Source of the DNA: Rhizobium nepotum 39/7
Lineage (GTDB): Bacteria; Pseudomonadota; Alphaproteobacteria; Rhizobiales; Rhizobiaceae
NCBI RefSeq assembly: GCF_000949865.1
Contig: NZ_JWJH01000022.1
Coordinates: forward strand, 1 to 64,000
DNA length: 64,000 bases
Direction of reading: 5' to 3'
Shown in pieces: positions 25,051 to 36,549 of this stretch. The notes beneath the pieces are model-generated. The model had not been told where the DNA came from, made no database searches, and saw only the letters and a list, made by a program, of their open reading frames with translations. Made by a program: the position numbers and the translations under genes. Within the stretch, counting starts at the first letter, position 1, and the number at the start of each line of letters is the position of its first letter.

Positions 25051-27954
25051 TTATCGAAGCGCGGCAAGCTCGCGCAGTGCCGCCGCATCGCGAGCCGAAA
25101 CCTCCGGATAGTCCGGATCGGAACCGACATCGGTGGTGATGCGCCAGGAGCGGGCGCATTTTGCGCCTTCCGCCAGCTTCTGCTCGACCACGACCTTGGC
25201 AACTTCCGGCAGGCGGAAACCATCGGCGGGGCCTTCGTCACCGACCACCGAAATGGCCGAGGTGATGCAGATTTCGGCAAAATCCTGCCCTGCCAGAGCC
25301 GCCAGAAGATCGGCATCGGCAATGTGCACGACGGGTGCGGCCTCAAGCGAGGAACCGATGCGCTTTTCACGGCGCTCGACTTCGAGCGCACCGGTGACGA
25401 CCGTGCGGACCTTGCGGATTTTTTCCCACTTCGCTTCCAGCGCATCGTTCTTCCATTCCGCCGGGATTTCCGGGAACTGGACAAGATGCACCGATTCCGC
25501 ATCCGGATAGCGAGAAAGCCACGCTTCCTCGGTGGTAAAGGGCAGCATGGGCGCGAGCCACGAGACGAGGCAATCGAACAGCTTGGCGATGACCGACAGC
25601 GATGCCCGGCGCTTCAGCGACGATGGCGCGTCGCAATAAAGCGTGTCCTTGCGGATGTCGAAGTAGAAGGCCGAAAGCTCGACATTGGCAAAGTCGATCA
25701 GCGCGCGGGTGATCTTCTTGAATTCGAAACCATCATAACCTTCGCGCACGACGCCATCCAGTTCGGACAGGCGATGCAGCACCAGCTTTTCCAGCTCCGG
25801 CAGATCGGCATAGGCGACCTCCTCCCCCTCATAATGGGCAAGGGTTCCGAGCATCCAGCGGATGGTGTTGCGCAGCTTGCGATAGGCATCGACATTGGTC
25901 TGGATGATCGCCTTGCCGAGACGCTGATCTTCCCAATAGTCTGTCGTCATGACCCACAGGCGCAGAATATCCGCACCCGACTGGCTCATGACTTCCTGCG
26001 GGGCGACCACATTGCCGAGCGATTTCGACTGTTTGCGGCCCTGCTCATCCATGGTGAAACCATGGGTGACAACGGCGTTATAGGGCGCGCGGCCACGGGT
26101 CGCGCAGCTTTCCAGCAGCGACGAATGGAACCAGCCGCGATGCTGGTCGGAGCCTTCGAGATAGACATCCGCCGGCCATTTCAGGTCCGGGCGGTCTTCC
26201 AGCGTGAAGGTATGGGTGCAGCCACTGTCGAACCACACGTCGAGAATATCCATGACCTGCTGCCATTTGGCATGGTCGTGGTCGTTGCCGAGGAAACGTT
26301 CCTTGGCTCCTGCGGCGAACCAGGCATCAGCACCTTCAGCCTCGAAGGCCTCGATGATGCGGGCGTTGACGGCCTCGTCGACCAGGACCTCGCCATTCTC
26401 GTCGGCAAAGATGGCGATCGGCACGCCCCAGCTGCGCTGACGCGACAGAACCCAGTCGGGCCGGCCTTCAATCATGGCGCGCAGGCGGTTCTGGCCGGAC
26501 GCCGGAACGAAACGGGTCTGGTCGATGGCGTCAAGCGAACGCGAACGCAGCGTCGTGCCGTCGCCGAGTTCCTTGTCCATATAGACGAACCATTGCGGCG
26601 TGTTGCGGAAGATGACCGGCTTCTTGGAGCGCCAGCTATGCGGATAGCTGTGCTTCAGACGGCCGCGCGCAAAGAGGTTATGGGCAGCGATCAGCGCCTT
26701 GATGACGCGGTCGTTGGCATCGCCCTTCTTGCCGTTATCGTCCATGACACGGGCAGCGCCGCTTTCGGCAGACGGGCCGAAACCGGGAGCGTCCTCGGTG
26801 TAAAAACCGTCATCGCCGACCGGGAACGGGATGGCCGGCGAAACACCGCGTGCTTCCAGCTCACGCTGATGCGCGGTCCAGACGTCAAAGTCCTCGCGGC
26901 CATGGCTTGGCGCGGTGTGCACGAAGCCCGTACCGGCATCGTCGGTGACATGATCGCCATCGAGAAGCGGAACCGGGAAATCGTAACCGAGCGAGGCCAG
27001 CGGATGGGCGCAGGTGATGGCGGCCAGTTCTTCGGCGTTCACATCGCGAACGAACTTGAAAGTCAGCTTCGCCTTGGCAGCAGCCTCATCGGCAAGCTTC
27101 CGCGCAAAGATCAACTTTTCACCCGGCTGCGGGCCGAAATCGTTCTGCGCGCTTTCGACTTCGTAGAGGCCATATTCGACCCGCGAAGAGAAGGCGATGG
27201 CGCGGTTGCCGGGGATGGTCCACGGCGTGGTCGTCCAGATGACGACGGAGACGCCGGACAGAGCGGGCGTTGCATCCTTCACCGGGAACTTCACCCAGAT
27301 CATGTCGCTCTCGACGTCATGATATTCGACCTCGGCTTCCGCCAGCGCCGTGCGCTCGACAACCGACCACATGATCGGCTTCGAGCCGCGATAAAGCTGA
27401 CCGCTTTTGGCGATCTTCAAGAGTTCGCCGGCGATGCGGGCTTCGGCGTGGAAGTTCATCGTCGTATAGGGCTTGTCGAAGTCGCCCTCGATGCCGAGAC
27501 GCTTGAACTCTTCCGACTGCACCTTGATCCAGCCGGCCGCGAAGTCACGGCATTCCTTGCGGAATTCGTTGACCGGAACCTCATCCTTGTTCTTGCCTTT
27601 GGCGCGGTAGGCTTCCTCGATCTTCCATTCGATCGGCAGGCCGTGGCAATCCCAGCCCGGAACGTAGTTGGCGTCGTAACCGCGCATCTGGAACGAGCGG
27701 GTGATGACGTCCTTCAGGATCTTGTTCAGCGCATGGCCGATGTGGATGTTGCCATTGGCATAGGGCGGGCCGTCATGCAGCACGAATTTCTCGCGGCCGG
27801 CGGCGGAAGCGCGCAGCTTCTTGTAAAGGCCCATGTCCTGCCAGCGCTTCACCGTTTCCGGTTCTTTCTGCGGCAGGCCGGCGCGCATCGGAAAATCCGT
27901 CTGCGGCAGATAGAGGGTGGCGGAATAGTCGAATTTTTCTGCGGTGTCGCTCAT
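25051..27954 (-). CDS. ileS: Isoleucyl-tRNA synthetase
   Basis: 967 aa class Ia synthetase that charges tRNA-Ile. HIGH motif as HIGH (71-74) in [16 protein letters not shown], the KMSKS loop as KQSKSLGN (about 640), editing domain between them ([17 protein letters not shown] is a hallmark), [11 protein letters not shown], and [12 protein letters not shown]. Anticodon-binding region follows to the end. The C-terminal zinc cluster of some bacterial IleRS is not evident. ATG 27954. Monocistronic or leading into the lipoprotein gene. A long open frame on the opposite strand is a codon-bias shadow. Confidence 0.98.
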   Translation of the reverse strand: MSDTAEKFDYSATLYLPQTDFPMRAGLPQKEPETVKRWQDMGLYKKLRASAAGREKFVLHDGPPYANGNIHIGHALNKILKDVITRSFQMRGYDANYVPGWDCHGLPIEWKIEEAYRAKGKNKDEVPVNEFRKECRDFAAGWIKVQSEEFKRLGIEGDFDKPYTTMNFHAEARIAGELLKIAKSGQLYRGSKPIMWSVVERTALAEAEVEYHDVESDMIWVKFPVKDATPALSGVSVVIWTTTPWTIPGNRAIAFSSRVEYGLYEVESAQNDFGPQPGEKLIFARKLADEAAAKAKLTFKFVRDVNAEELAAITCAHPLASLGYDFPVPLLDGDHVTDDAGTGFVHTAPSHGREDFDVWTAHQRELEARGVSPAIPFPVGDDGFYTEDAPGFGPSAESGAARVMDDNGKKGDANDRVIKALIAAHNLFARGRLKHSYPHSWRSKKPVIFRNTPQWFVYMDKELGDGTTLRSRSLDAIDQTRFVPASGQNRLRAMIEGRPDWVLSRQRSWGVPIAIFADENGEVLVDEAVNARIIEAFEAEGADAWFAAGAKERFLGNDHDHAKWQQVMDILDVWFDSGCTHTFTLEDRPDLKWPADVYLEGSDQHRGWFHSSLLESCATRGRAPYNAVVTHGFTMDEQGRKQSKSLGNVVAPQEVMSQSGADILRLWVMTTDYWEDQRLGKAIIQTNVDAYRKLRNTIRWMLGTLAHYEGEEVAYADLPELEKLVLHRLSELDGVVREGYDGFEFKKITRALIDFANVELSAFYFDIRKDTLYCDAPSSLKRRASLSVIAKLFDCLVSWLAPMLPFTTEEAWLSRYPDAESVHLVQFPEIPAEWKNDALEAKWEKIRKVRTVVTGALEVERREKRIGSSLEAAPVVHIADADLLAALAGQDFAEICITSAISVVGDEGPADGFRLPEVAKVVVEQKLAEGAKCARSWRITTDVGSDPDYPEVSARDAAALRELAALR

Positions 27955-28222
27955 AATTGTACCGTTGTTGCGCGCCGTTTCGGCCGCGCCATCTCAATTT
28001 CAAAGAGGGCAAATACGGAAAGCGCCATCACAAATGCCATGACAAGCGCCAAAATCCCGGACCTTCCGGCTCTTCAGAGCGGGCGGAAGGCCGGGCCAAT
28101 AATTCGGCCAATCTGAACTGTAAACAGCAACCGGTATTGGGACATGGCCGGTTGTTTATGCGGTTTTCCGGCAAAAAGGAAGTGAAAAGCGACGACGATC
28201 GGGGATGGCATTACCTGCCCGC

Positions 28223-29203
28223 TCAAAATGCGATCTTCGCGTCCACTTCGCTCAGCGGCCGCACGCCTGACAGCATCGCCCTTGCCTCTTCCTCGTCACG
28301 CCTGATCTGCGCGACCAGCGGTTCCAGGCCGTCAAATTTCAGTTCGTCGCGCAGGTGCCCGAAGAAGGACACCGAACAGATCTCACCGTAAAGATCGCCG
28401 GAAAAATCGAAGACATAGGTTTCCAGCAACGCGGCGCCGTTTTCGGTGACCGTCGGGCGGTAACCGAAGCTTGCAACGCCATCGTGGATCGCACCATCGG
28501 GACGGCGGAACCGCACGGCATAGATGCCCGCCTTCAGTTCCGTTTCCGGCGCGAGCGCCATGTTGGCTGTCGGATAACCCAGCGTGCGCCCGAGCTTCTG
28601 GCCGCCGATGACTTCGCTCTCCACCGTGAAACGGTAACCGAGCAGGCCTGCGGCGCCCGCCACCTCACCCTCGCACAAAAGCGAACGGATACGGCTGGAG
28701 GAGACGACATCCGCGCCCTCGTCGCGAAAGGCGTCCACCAGCGTCACGTCGAAGCCATGGCGCTTGCCGGCCGCCATCAGAAATGCCGGACCGCCTTCGC
28801 GGCCCTTGCCGAAGTGAAAATCGAAGCCGGTGACGACCGCGCTGGCGCCCAGCCAGTCGACCAGAATGGAATTGACGAATTCGTCCGCCGAGCGCTGCGA
28901 GAATTCCCGGTCGAAGGGATATTCGATGACGGAGCGGAAACCGATGGCTTCGAGGATGCGCGCCTTCAACGGCGCGGGCGTCAGCCGGAAAACCGGCGTT
29001 TCGGGGCGGAATATGGAACGCGGATGCGGTTCGAAGGTCAGCACCAGCGCCGGAACGCCGCGCGCCTCGGCCAGTTCCAGCGCGCGGTCCAGTACGGCGC
29101 GGTGGCCGCGATGCACACCATCGAAATTGCCGATCGCGATGACGCCGCCGCGAAGAGCTTCCGGCAACGGCTCTTTTTTTTCATTGCGATGAAAGACGGT
29201 CAT
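28223..29203 (-). CDS. ribF: Bifunctional riboflavin kinase/FMN adenylyltransferase
   Basis: 326 aa. N-terminal nucleotidyltransferase: IGNFDGVHRGHRAVL (HxGH-type site) and VTGFDFHFGKGREG. C-terminal flavokinase: LGRTLGYPTANMAL and GIYAVRFR, then ETYVFDFSGDLYG. It converts riboflavin to FMN and FAD in the cytoplasm. ATG 29203. It lies between the TIGR01459-type HAD gene upstream (34-bp gap) and ileS downstream (268 bp), all on the minus strand; ribF next to ileS is a common bacterial order. Confidence 0.96.
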   Translation of the reverse strand: MTVFHRNEKKEPLPEALRGGVIAIGNFDGVHRGHRAVLDRALELAEARGVPALVLTFEPHPRSIFRPETPVFRLTPAPLKARILEAIGFRSVIEYPFDREFSQRSADEFVNSILVDWLGASAVVTGFDFHFGKGREGGPAFLMAAGKRHGFDVTLVDAFRDEGADVVSSSRIRSLLCEGEVAGAAGLLGYRFTVESEVIGGQKLGRTLGYPTANMALAPETELKAGIYAVRFRRPDGAIHDGVASFGYRPTVTENGAALLETYVFDFSGDLYGEICSVSFFGHLRDELKFDGLEPLVAQIRRDEEEARAMLSGVRPLSEVDAKIAF

Positions 29204-29236
29204 GGCAGTCGATCCAATTTTTACGCCAGCTATTCA

Positions 29237-30085
29237 CTAAGCAAGACGGGGCATCCACCAGCCGGGAGCAGCACCCTGCCCCTTCAGATAGGCGTTGAGA
29301 AGCGCCTCATCCGTCTGGCCGTTCAGCGTATATTCGGCGGCGTGAATGCCGCCGCTGATATAAAGAAGGTTGAGGCCGCTCGCAATCGCGCCCTTCACAT
29401 CCGTCGGCATGCCGTCGCCGATGGCGAGCACGCGATCCTTGGCGAAGGCGCCGCGCACCTCTCCGGCCGCAGCCAGGCAGGCTTCGTAGATCGGCGCATG
29501 CGGTTTTCCGGCAATGCGGACTTCGCCGCCAAGCTGTTCGTAATAAGCGGCCATGGCGCCGGCGCAGGGGATGATGCGCTCGCCGCGCTCCACCACCAGA
29601 TCGGGGTTGGCGCAGATCATCGGCACCTTGCGGGCGATGAAGCCTTTCAGCATTTCCGTATAATCTTCGGGCGTTTCCGTCTCGTCATCGAAGAAACCGG
29701 TGCAGACCACGGATTGCGCATCCGCCTCGCCGACACGTTCGACATCGAGACCTTCGAGCAAAGGCATGTCCCGATCAGGACCCAGCAGAAAGACTTTTTT
29801 CGGGCCTTCCGCGATCAGGCCACGGGTGACGTCGCCCGAGGTGATGATGCGGTCATACGCCTCATCCGGTACGCCGAGCACGCGAAGCTGCGCGATGACG
29901 CCGGGGGCGGGACGTGGCGAATTGGTGATGAGCACCACCGTCTTGCCGACCTTGCGCGCTTCGTGCAGTGCAACCGCCGCATCCGGAAAAACGCTGACAC
30001 CATTGTGCAGCACGCCCCAGACATCCGAAAGAATAACGTCGAACCCGTCAGTGATTTCGCCGAGGGTGAGAATGCGATGGGCCAT
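29237..30085 (-). CDS. HAD-family hydrolase, NagD-like (TIGR01459 type)
   Basis: 282 aa. Motif I is in ILSDVWGVLHNG (18-29); VVLITNSPRPAPG gives motif II, and LAIGDGMPTDVKGAIASG the C-terminal motif IV, with PHAPIYEAC before it. This arrangement and the tryptophan after motif I define the subclass IIA HAD group common in alphaproteobacteria. The physiological phosphate ester is unknown. ATG 30085 (MAHRILTL) is preferred to an in-frame TTG at 30130. It precedes ribF by 33 bp, so the pair is probably an operon. Confidence 0.88.
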   Translation of the reverse strand: MAHRILTLGEITDGFDVILSDVWGVLHNGVSVFPDAAVALHEARKVGKTVVLITNSPRPAPGVIAQLRVLGVPDEAYDRIITSGDVTRGLIAEGPKKVFLLGPDRDMPLLEGLDVERVGEADAQSVVCTGFFDDETETPEDYTEMLKGFIARKVPMICANPDLVVERGERIIPCAGAMAAYYEQLGGEVRIAGKPHAPIYEACLAAAGEVRGAFAKDRVLAIGDGMPTDVKGAIASGLNLLYISGGIHAAEYTLNGQTDEALLNAYLKGQGAAPGWWMPRLA

Positions 30086-30334
30086 GATGTGCTTTCCGGA
30101 TGCGAGAAAAGGGTGTGCGTCAAATGGCAAAGCAGGACGCTAATGGCAAGGAAAAAAGCGGCGTCGGGCCTGCCAGCAGCCGACCCGCCACTGTCCGACC
30201 ATAAAAGCGCGCTACGCCTGAGACGACGGCGGGCCTGCGGAAAGGGGCGGTTTGCCCGCGCACGTCAGCGCGTGGAAATTTCTGTCATGGAACGCTGATA
30301 ACCATAGGGCGTGAAATTTTTCCGACGGCGCGTT

Positions 30335-30366
30335 CTTGACTCCGGAAGGACGCCTCCTTATCTCCG
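30335..30366 (+). promoter_or_regulatory. Heat-shock (RpoH-type) promoter of groESL
   Basis: CTTGAC (30335-30340) and CCTTATCT (30356-30363) are spaced as in alphaproteobacterial sigma-32 promoters, immediately upstream of the CIRCE element. The 5' gap back to 30086 contains no other feature I can support. Confidence 0.65.
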
Positions 30367-30371
30367 CTTCG

Positions 30372-30398
30372 CTGGCACTCCAACAAAGGGAGTGCTAA
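30372..30398 (+). promoter_or_regulatory. CIRCE operator (HrcA site)
   Basis: CTGGCACTC-N9-GAGTGCTAA, the consensus TTAGCACTC-N9-GAGTGCTAA with two changes at the left outer edge. It sits 57 bp before groES in the presumed 5' leader and should bind HrcA, repressing groESL at normal temperature. Confidence 0.93.
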
Positions 30399-30454
30399 CA
30401 CCCATCACGCGAGCCTCCACGGCTCGTGAAGTCATTTGATCGAGGGATTAGGCA

Positions 30455-30751
30455 ATGACAAGCACCAATTTCCGTCCGCTTCATGATCGCGTCGTCGTTC
30501 GTCGCGTTGAGTCCGAAGCAAAGACCAAGGGCGGCATCATCATTCCCGATACCGCCAAGGAAAAGCCGCAGGAAGGCGAAATCGTCGCCATCGGTTCCGG
30601 CGCACGCGATGAGGCCGGCAAGATCGTCGCTCTCGACGTCAAGGTTGGCGATCGCGTTCTGTTCGGCAAGTGGTCGGGCACCGAAGTCAAGCTCAACGGT
30701 GAAGACCTTCTGATCATGAAGGAAGCCGACATCATGGGTATCATCGGCTGA
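30455..30751 (+). CDS. groES: Co-chaperonin GroES
   Basis: 98 aa lid of the GroEL chamber. [16 protein letters not shown] at the start, the mobile loop region [15 protein letters not shown] (about 22-36), and the C-terminal [16 protein letters not shown] are diagnostic. ATG 30455 with GAGGGATTA upstream. Followed by groEL after 74 bp as a standard operon. Codon use differs from neighbours: strong preference for GAA, AAG, GTT and CTC, as expected for a highly expressed gene. Control: heat-shock promoter plus CIRCE. Confidence 0.98.
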   Translation: MTSTNFRPLHDRVVVRRVESEAKTKGGIIIPDTAKEKPQEGEIVAIGSGARDEAGKIVALDVKVGDRVLFGKWSGTEVKLNGEDLLIMKEADIMGIIG

Positions 30752-30777
30752 TTTAGCCGAACCCATCGTTTCCTTAA

Positions 30778-32460
<1,683 letters not shown>

Positions 32461-32483
32461 TCAGTCCTGTCACTGGAATACGA

Positions 32484-32512
32484 AAGGGCGGTCTTCGGAT
32501 CGCCCTTTTTCT
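32484..32512 (+). terminator. groEL: groEL intrinsic terminator, copy 1
   Basis: AAGGGCGGTC-TTCG-GATCGCCCTT gives a 10-bp stem (one G-T pair) closed by a stable cUUCGg tetraloop and followed by a T-run, 23 bp after the groEL stop. Confidence 0.95.
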
Positions 32513-32601
32513 TTGCCGCCCATACCTTTCAGGGGTCTGGCTTCGCAAGCGCGCCAGACGGGCGGCATGGACTTCTAATCAGTCCTGTCACTGGAATACG
32601 A

Positions 32602-32630
32602 AAGGGCGGTCTTCGGATCGCCCTTTTTCT
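32602..32630 (+). terminator. groEL intrinsic terminator, copy 2
   Basis: Identical hairpin and T-run, 118 bp after copy 1, as part of the tandem repeat. Confidence 0.93.
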
Positions 32631-32719
32631 TTGCCGCCCATACCTTTCAGAGGTCTGGCGTCGCAAGCGCGCCAGACGGGCGGCATGGACTTCCAATCAG
32701 TCCTGTCACTGGAATACGA

Positions 32720-32748
32720 AAGGGCGGTCTTCGGATCGCCCTTTTTCT
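32720..32748 (+). terminator. groEL intrinsic terminator, copy 3
   Basis: Identical hairpin and T-run, 118 bp after copy 2; the repeat breaks off 6 bp later. Confidence 0.93.
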
Positions 32749-32754
32749 TTGCCG

Positions 32755-33145
32755 GGCATTGGCTTAAAAAATATTGTTTCTTTTTGAAACAGTGGCAACG
32801 TTAGCCGGCTTGTGTTTGGCGGCGTGTGCAATAACCGGTCGCCACGAGGGACGAATCACAATCGTCAATGGGGCGGATCTTCATCCCCTCCAATTTATAA
32901 GTACGACGTTTAGTTGATTTTTTCGTATATTTCACGAATACGATGAAGGAATACATATTATTTTTGATTTTCTCTCTGACAGGTTGTTGTAGGCAGAAGA
33001 AAATAAACTATAAGTCCGCCCCATAAGGGTGCCGCGACGGAACGCAAGCATTGAAGGGGTTCGATGCTTGGCAACCACGTTCGACCGCGGGTGGCGATGA
33101 AAGATCAACTTTTGCAGCGAAGCCTGGACTTGCGGCGCTGATACG
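32755..33145. other. AT-richer intergenic region
   Basis: 391 bp between the groEL repeat and the next gene. It is clearly AT-richer than its surroundings (notably 32895-33015) and has small palindromes (TGTTTC-N5-GAAACA at about 32776-32792; CGTAT ... ATACG at 32924-32942). No convincing gene on either strand; probably the promoter region of the gene at 33146. Confidence 0.5.
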
Positions 33146-33586
33146 ATGTTCATGCGGGGGCGCGATTTGTTCGAAATATCAAGACGCAACGATGCTCTGC
33201 CTGCGGCCGCGACAACCATTCCGGATACCCATACCCTGTCGCATTTCTTTGTTTCGGAAGAATGGAGCGGTGATCTTTCGAGCGGCGTCATCAAGCTTGG
33301 CGAACATGCCTCGTTCATGCATGGCCTGCCACAGGGCGAATGCGGCCTGCTGAGCCTGATCCGTTGTTATGACCGTGGCCACCACGCCCGCGTCCTCGAA
33401 CTTTTCGAACAGGCTTCCGCCGCACCCTCGCGCTTCTGTTTCTCCACCGGCCTGTTCACCCTGCCGGCAATGCGGCAGCCGCTCATCTGCATGGGCGAAT
33501 CCTCCGGTTTCGAGGTCGGCCAGCAAGGGCGTATATCCGGCCTGTTCCTGTTTCCGCGTTTTGAGGATATGCGCTTCGCCGCCTGA
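33146..33586 (+). CDS. Small hypothetical protein, possibly PAS-fold
   Basis: 146 aa from ATG 33146. No signal peptide or membrane segment. The run GVIKLGEHASFMHGLP, CGLLSLIRCYDRGHHARVLELFEQA, FCFSTGLF and RQPLICMGES has the strand/helix order and GE/GES spacing of a PAS sensor domain, but no output domain follows. Start is uncertain, no strong ribosome-binding site. The frame's third-position GC fits a real gene from about residue 15 on. Function unknown; a stand-alone PAS-like input protein is my best guess. Confidence 0.6.
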   Translation: MFMRGRDLFEISRRNDALPAAATTIPDTHTLSHFFVSEEWSGDLSSGVIKLGEHASFMHGLPQGECGLLSLIRCYDRGHHARVLELFEQASAAPSRFCFSTGLFTLPAMRQPLICMGESSGFEVGQQGRISGLFLFPRFEDMRFAA

Positions 33587-33609
33587 GCGCCGCCGAGCGT
33601 TCACAAAAT

Positions 33610-33626
33610 GAAGACAATTCGTCTTC
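33610..33626. promoter_or_regulatory. Palindrome upstream of doxX
   Basis: GAAGAC-AATTC-GTCTTC, perfect 6+6 inverted repeat, 24 bp after the preceding stop and about 100 bp before doxX. Could be a repressor operator for doxX or the 3' hairpin of the preceding gene. Confidence 0.4.
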
Positions 33627-33728
33627 TATTGTTCATCTTTATAGATGGATGATTTTCAGTCATTGGTATCTCCAGACATTGCCTCGCAGCTCAACCGGCG
33701 ACACGCCGATCATTTACCGGAGATATCC

Positions 33729-34175
33729 ATGTCCAGCAGCCAGAACGTCCTCGTTCTCATTGCCCGCATTCTGCTTTCCTTCATTTTCATCTATTCAGGC
33801 TTTGGCAAACTCACCGATCCGGCCGGCACCGCCGGCATGATCGCCGGTGCAGGCCTGCCTGCCGCAACCGCGCTCGCCTATCTTGCCGGCCTGTTCGAAT
33901 TCGTTGCCGGCCTTGCCATTCTCGCCGGCTTCCAGACGAAGATTGCCGCATGGGCGCTTGCCGTCTTCTGCGTATTCACCGGTCTCGTGTTCCACAGCGG
34001 CACCGTTGCGGTTCCCGGCTGGCCTGAGCCTGCTCTCGGCTGGATCAACACGCTGAACGGCATCATGCTGGTGAAGAACATCACCCTTGCCGGCGCCTAC
34101 ATCCTGCTCGCGGCCTTCGGCCCCGGCGCCTATTCCGTTGACGCCAAGCGCGGCGTCGCCTTGGCCCACGCCTGA
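33729..34175 (+). CDS. DoxX-family membrane protein
   Basis: 148 aa with four hydrophobic segments. VLVLIARILLSFIFIYSGFGKL at the N-terminus (cut: LLSFIFIYSGFGKLTDP) is the DoxX signature; then AYLAGLFEFVAGLAILAGF, AWALAVFCVFTGLVFH and GIMLVKNITLAGAYILL. DoxX relatives are inner-membrane proteins of uncertain role, some linked to oxidative or sulfur stress. ATG 33729 follows CCGGAGAT; the open frame upstream (from 33645) is not family-like. Ends at a strong terminator shared with hisG. Confidence 0.88.
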   Translation: MSSSQNVLVLIARILLSFIFIYSGFGKLTDPAGTAGMIAGAGLPAATALAYLAGLFEFVAGLAILAGFQTKIAAWALAVFCVFTGLVFHSGTVAVPGWPEPALGWINTLNGIMLVKNITLAGAYILLAAFGPGAYSVDAKRGVALAHA

Positions 34176-34198
34176 GTCAACTCAACAGACCGACAAAG

Positions 34199-34232
34199 AA
34201 AAAGCTGCCGGAGCGATCCGGCGGCTTTTTTC
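34199..34232. terminator. Bidirectional intrinsic terminator between doxX and hisG
   Basis: GCTGCCGGA-GCGA-TCCGGCGGC (34204-34225), 9-bp stem with one T-G pair and a tetraloop, flanked by AAAAA on the left and TTTTTT on the right, so it can serve both converging genes. Confidence 0.9.
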
Positions 34233-34243
34233 TTTTTGCAGTT

Positions 34244-34936
34244 TCAGACGGCCGCTTTTATGCGCGCCGCGATCTCCTGAACCGCCGCATCGCCCTCATG
34301 CTCCGGCTTGCGCGCCCGCACAAAGCAGGCTTCCGAGCGGACGATGACGCCGTCGGACAGGATTTTCAGGTGGTTGGCCTTCAGCGTCGAACCGGTGGAG
34401 GTGATATCGACGATGATATCCGCCTGCCCCGCCGCAGGCGCGCCTTCGGTAGCACCTAGGCTTTCGACAATCCGATAAAGCTGGATGCCGTGCTGGCGCG
34501 AAAAGAACTGCTGCGTCAGCCGCCAGTATTTGGTGGCGATCGCCAGCCTACGGCCATGGCGGGCACGGAACTCCGAGGCCACGTCGCCGAGATCGGCCAT
34601 GCTGTCCACATCCAGCCAGATTTCCGGCACGGCGACGACGACATCGGCATGGCCGAAACCGAGGCGGGCGCAGAATTCCACCTGCGCATCGGCATTGGTC
34701 AGCCCTTCGCGCACCAGGTCTTCCCCCGTCACGCCGAAATCCACGCTTCCCGCGCCGATCTCGCGGGCGATCTCGGAGGCCGACAGATAGGCGATCTCGA
34801 TATCGTCGCGCCCTTCGATACGGCCGCGATAGGAGCGGTCGTTGCCGACGGCCGCAACCTTCAGCCCGGCGCGTTCCAGAACGGCGGAGGCGTCTTCCTT
34901 CATCCGGCCCTTGGAGGGCAAGGCAATGGTGATCAT
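34244..34936 (-). CDS. hisG: ATP phosphoribosyltransferase, short form
   Basis: 230 aa catalytic subunit of the first step of histidine biosynthesis (ATP + PRPP). [15 protein letters not shown] at the start, [29 protein letters not shown] and [16 protein letters not shown] (PRPP loop) are diagnostic. It lacks the C-terminal regulatory domain of long HisG and therefore needs HisZ, encoded directly upstream with a 4-nt ATGA overlap. Convergent with doxX at a shared terminator. Confidence 0.97.
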   Translation of the reverse strand: MITIALPSKGRMKEDASAVLERAGLKVAAVGNDRSYRGRIEGRDDIEIAYLSASEIAREIGAGSVDFGVTGEDLVREGLTNADAQVEFCARLGFGHADVVVAVPEIWLDVDSMADLGDVASEFRARHGRRLAIATKYWRLTQQFFSRQHGIQLYRIVESLGATEGAPAAGQADIIVDITSTGSTLKANHLKILSDGVIVRSEACFVRARKPEHEGDAAVQEIAARIKAAV

Positions 34937-36060
34937 GGCATGTTGCTCCCGCGCACCATCTCGATGCGATCCAGCCAGAGCGAAAAGCCCACGGCCGGTA
35001 TTTTTTCCTGCGCGCCAAGCAGCGTCAGCAGCCGGTCGAAGCGCCCCCCACCGGCCAGCACGCTATCGCTACCCGCTTCCGCCACCTCGAAAACAAGGCC
35101 GGTATAATAATCGAGCGGACGGCCGAAGGCCGCGCCATAGGTGACCGTTTCGAGATCGACCCCGGCATTGGCCAGCGCCGCGACACGATTGTCGAAAGCG
35201 GAAAGCGCACCGTCCAGTTTCAGCTTCGCCTTCGCGGCGAAGTCAGCCAGAATTTGTGATGCCTGCGGCAAGGGCGCCTGCAGGGCCAGAAACTGCTTGA
35301 GCAGCTCGAAGCTCTCATCCGGCAAGCGCGTGGCGGCGAGCGCCAGCTTTTCCCGCAGACGGCGGGCGATTTCCTGCGGCGAGCGGCTGGCATTGGTGGA
35401 ATAACCGGTTTCCTGCATCACCGTGTCGAGATACTCGACCAGCACCGCCTCGTCTCCCGTCGCCAGAAGGCCGGCGACCCGCGCGTCAAGGCCGGTCATG
35501 GGCTTGGGGTGCACAAGACTTTCCAGCAGCGCGTCGAGCTGCGCCATATCTCCAAAAGCGTGCACCAGCCTTTTTTGCCAGCCAAGCGGCAGGCCGAGTG
35601 CTGCGACCACCGCCTCGAACACCTGCTGATCGCCCAGCGTGACGGAGAGCGAACGTCCGGGCAGCAGCCGTTTCAGGATGGCGGTTGCGTCGATGACGGC
35701 GCGAGCATCGGCAGCGGCGATATCGGTATCGCCGAGATCCTCGATGCCAGCCTGATAAAATTCGTTCGCCCCCTCACGGCGCTGGCGGAACACCTCGCCC
35801 AGATAGGAATAACGCTTCGGCGTGCCGGTCGCCGTCTCGATATGGCGAAGGCAGACGGGAATGGTGAATTCGGGGCGCAGACACAGGCTCTCACCCGTCT
35901 CGCTTTCCGTCATGAAAATACGACGGCGCAAATCCTCGCCCGCCATATCCAGAAACGGTTGAGCGGGCTGGATAACGGGCGTGTTCACACGGCTTGTGCG
36001 GCGCGCGGCGAATTCTTCCAATAGCTCTCCGGAAAATTCCGGCATGTCGATCAGGGGCAT
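34933..36060 (-). CDS. hisZ: ATP phosphoribosyltransferase regulatory subunit
   Basis: 375 aa HisRS-like paralog without aminoacylation role; it forms the hetero-octamer with short HisG and gives histidine feedback. Class II synthetase-like blocks are visible: [22 protein letters not shown] cut as [43 protein letters not shown] and [12 protein letters not shown]. The HisRS catalytic histidine-binding segment is altered relative to hisS below. Start 36060; downstream overlap with hisG is 4 nt. Confidence 0.94.
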   Translation of the reverse strand: MPLIDMPEFSGELLEEFAARRTSRVNTPVIQPAQPFLDMAGEDLRRRIFMTESETGESLCLRPEFTIPVCLRHIETATGTPKRYSYLGEVFRQRREGANEFYQAGIEDLGDTDIAAADARAVIDATAILKRLLPGRSLSVTLGDQQVFEAVVAALGLPLGWQKRLVHAFGDMAQLDALLESLVHPKPMTGLDARVAGLLATGDEAVLVEYLDTVMQETGYSTNASRSPQEIARRLREKLALAATRLPDESFELLKQFLALQAPLPQASQILADFAAKAKLKLDGALSAFDNRVAALANAGVDLETVTYGAAFGRPLDYYTGLVFEVAEAGSDSVLAGGGRFDRLLTLLGAQEKIPAVGFSLWLDRIEMVRGSNMP

Positions 36061-36076
36061 GGAACGGTACTTTTCG

Positions 36077-36445
36077 TCACGGTTCGAGCGGCTGCATCAT
36101 TTCGATGCGGTTTCCGAAGGGATCATGGACATAAAACCGGTGATATCCTTCAAGCGGCTCATCCTCAACCACATGGCAGCCCGCAGTTTCAAGTGTTTTT
36201 CGCAAGATCTTGAGATCATCGACCAGAAAGGCCGGATGGGCCTTCCTTGCCGGCCTGAAATCCTGCTCGACGCCGAGGTGGAGTTTTATCGGGCCACAGG
36301 TGAACCAGCATCCGCCACGCGCGGCAAGATTGGCGGGTTTTGCCTGCTCCGCAAAGCTGAGCAGGCCACTATAAAATGCCCGCGCATCGTCTTCCCGACC
36401 AGCAGGCATCGCCAGTTGAACGTGATCGAGCGCAAGTATAGCCAT
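36077..36445 (-). CDS. VOC-superfamily (glyoxalase-like) protein
   Basis: 122 aa with one pair of beta-alpha-beta-beta-beta modules: LDHVQLAMPAG at the start (metal-ligand His), CWFTCGPIKLHLGVE, HPAFLVDDLKIL, YHRFYVHDPFGNRIEMMQP at the end (ligand Glu). This is the dioxygenase/glyoxalase fold; substrate unknown. It sits between hisS and hisZ, 16 bp upstream of the hisZ start, so it is probably cotranscribed with hisZ-hisG without an obvious role in histidine synthesis. Confidence 0.88.
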   Translation of the reverse strand: MAILALDHVQLAMPAGREDDARAFYSGLLSFAEQAKPANLAARGGCWFTCGPIKLHLGVEQDFRPARKAHPAFLVDDLKILRKTLETAGCHVVEDEPLEGYHRFYVHDPFGNRIEMMQPLEP

Positions 36446-36549
36446 GGCCCTAGCGCCCTTCGGCGGCGCGGTGAACTATTGCAACGATTCTCGGGGAAAT
36501 TCGGCTCTTTCGATCGAGAAGGCTCAAATATGAGGATTGGGCCGCGAGA

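Noticed and set aside
25324-28116. 930-codon open frame on the plus strand
   Set aside because: It is the antisense shadow of ileS. GC-rich codon bias keeps the mirror frame open; the translation has no recognisable domain.
27955-28222. T-box or other leader riboswitch before ileS
   Set aside because: No T-box signature; alphaproteobacteria do not normally use it here.
28355-30298. 647-codon plus-strand frame
   Set aside because: Covers ribF and the HAD gene on the opposite strand; low-complexity product without family features.
32932-33318. 128-codon minus-strand frame after groEL
   Set aside because: Crosses the AT-rich intergenic region and the antisense of the 33146 gene; no supporting motif or ribosome-binding site.
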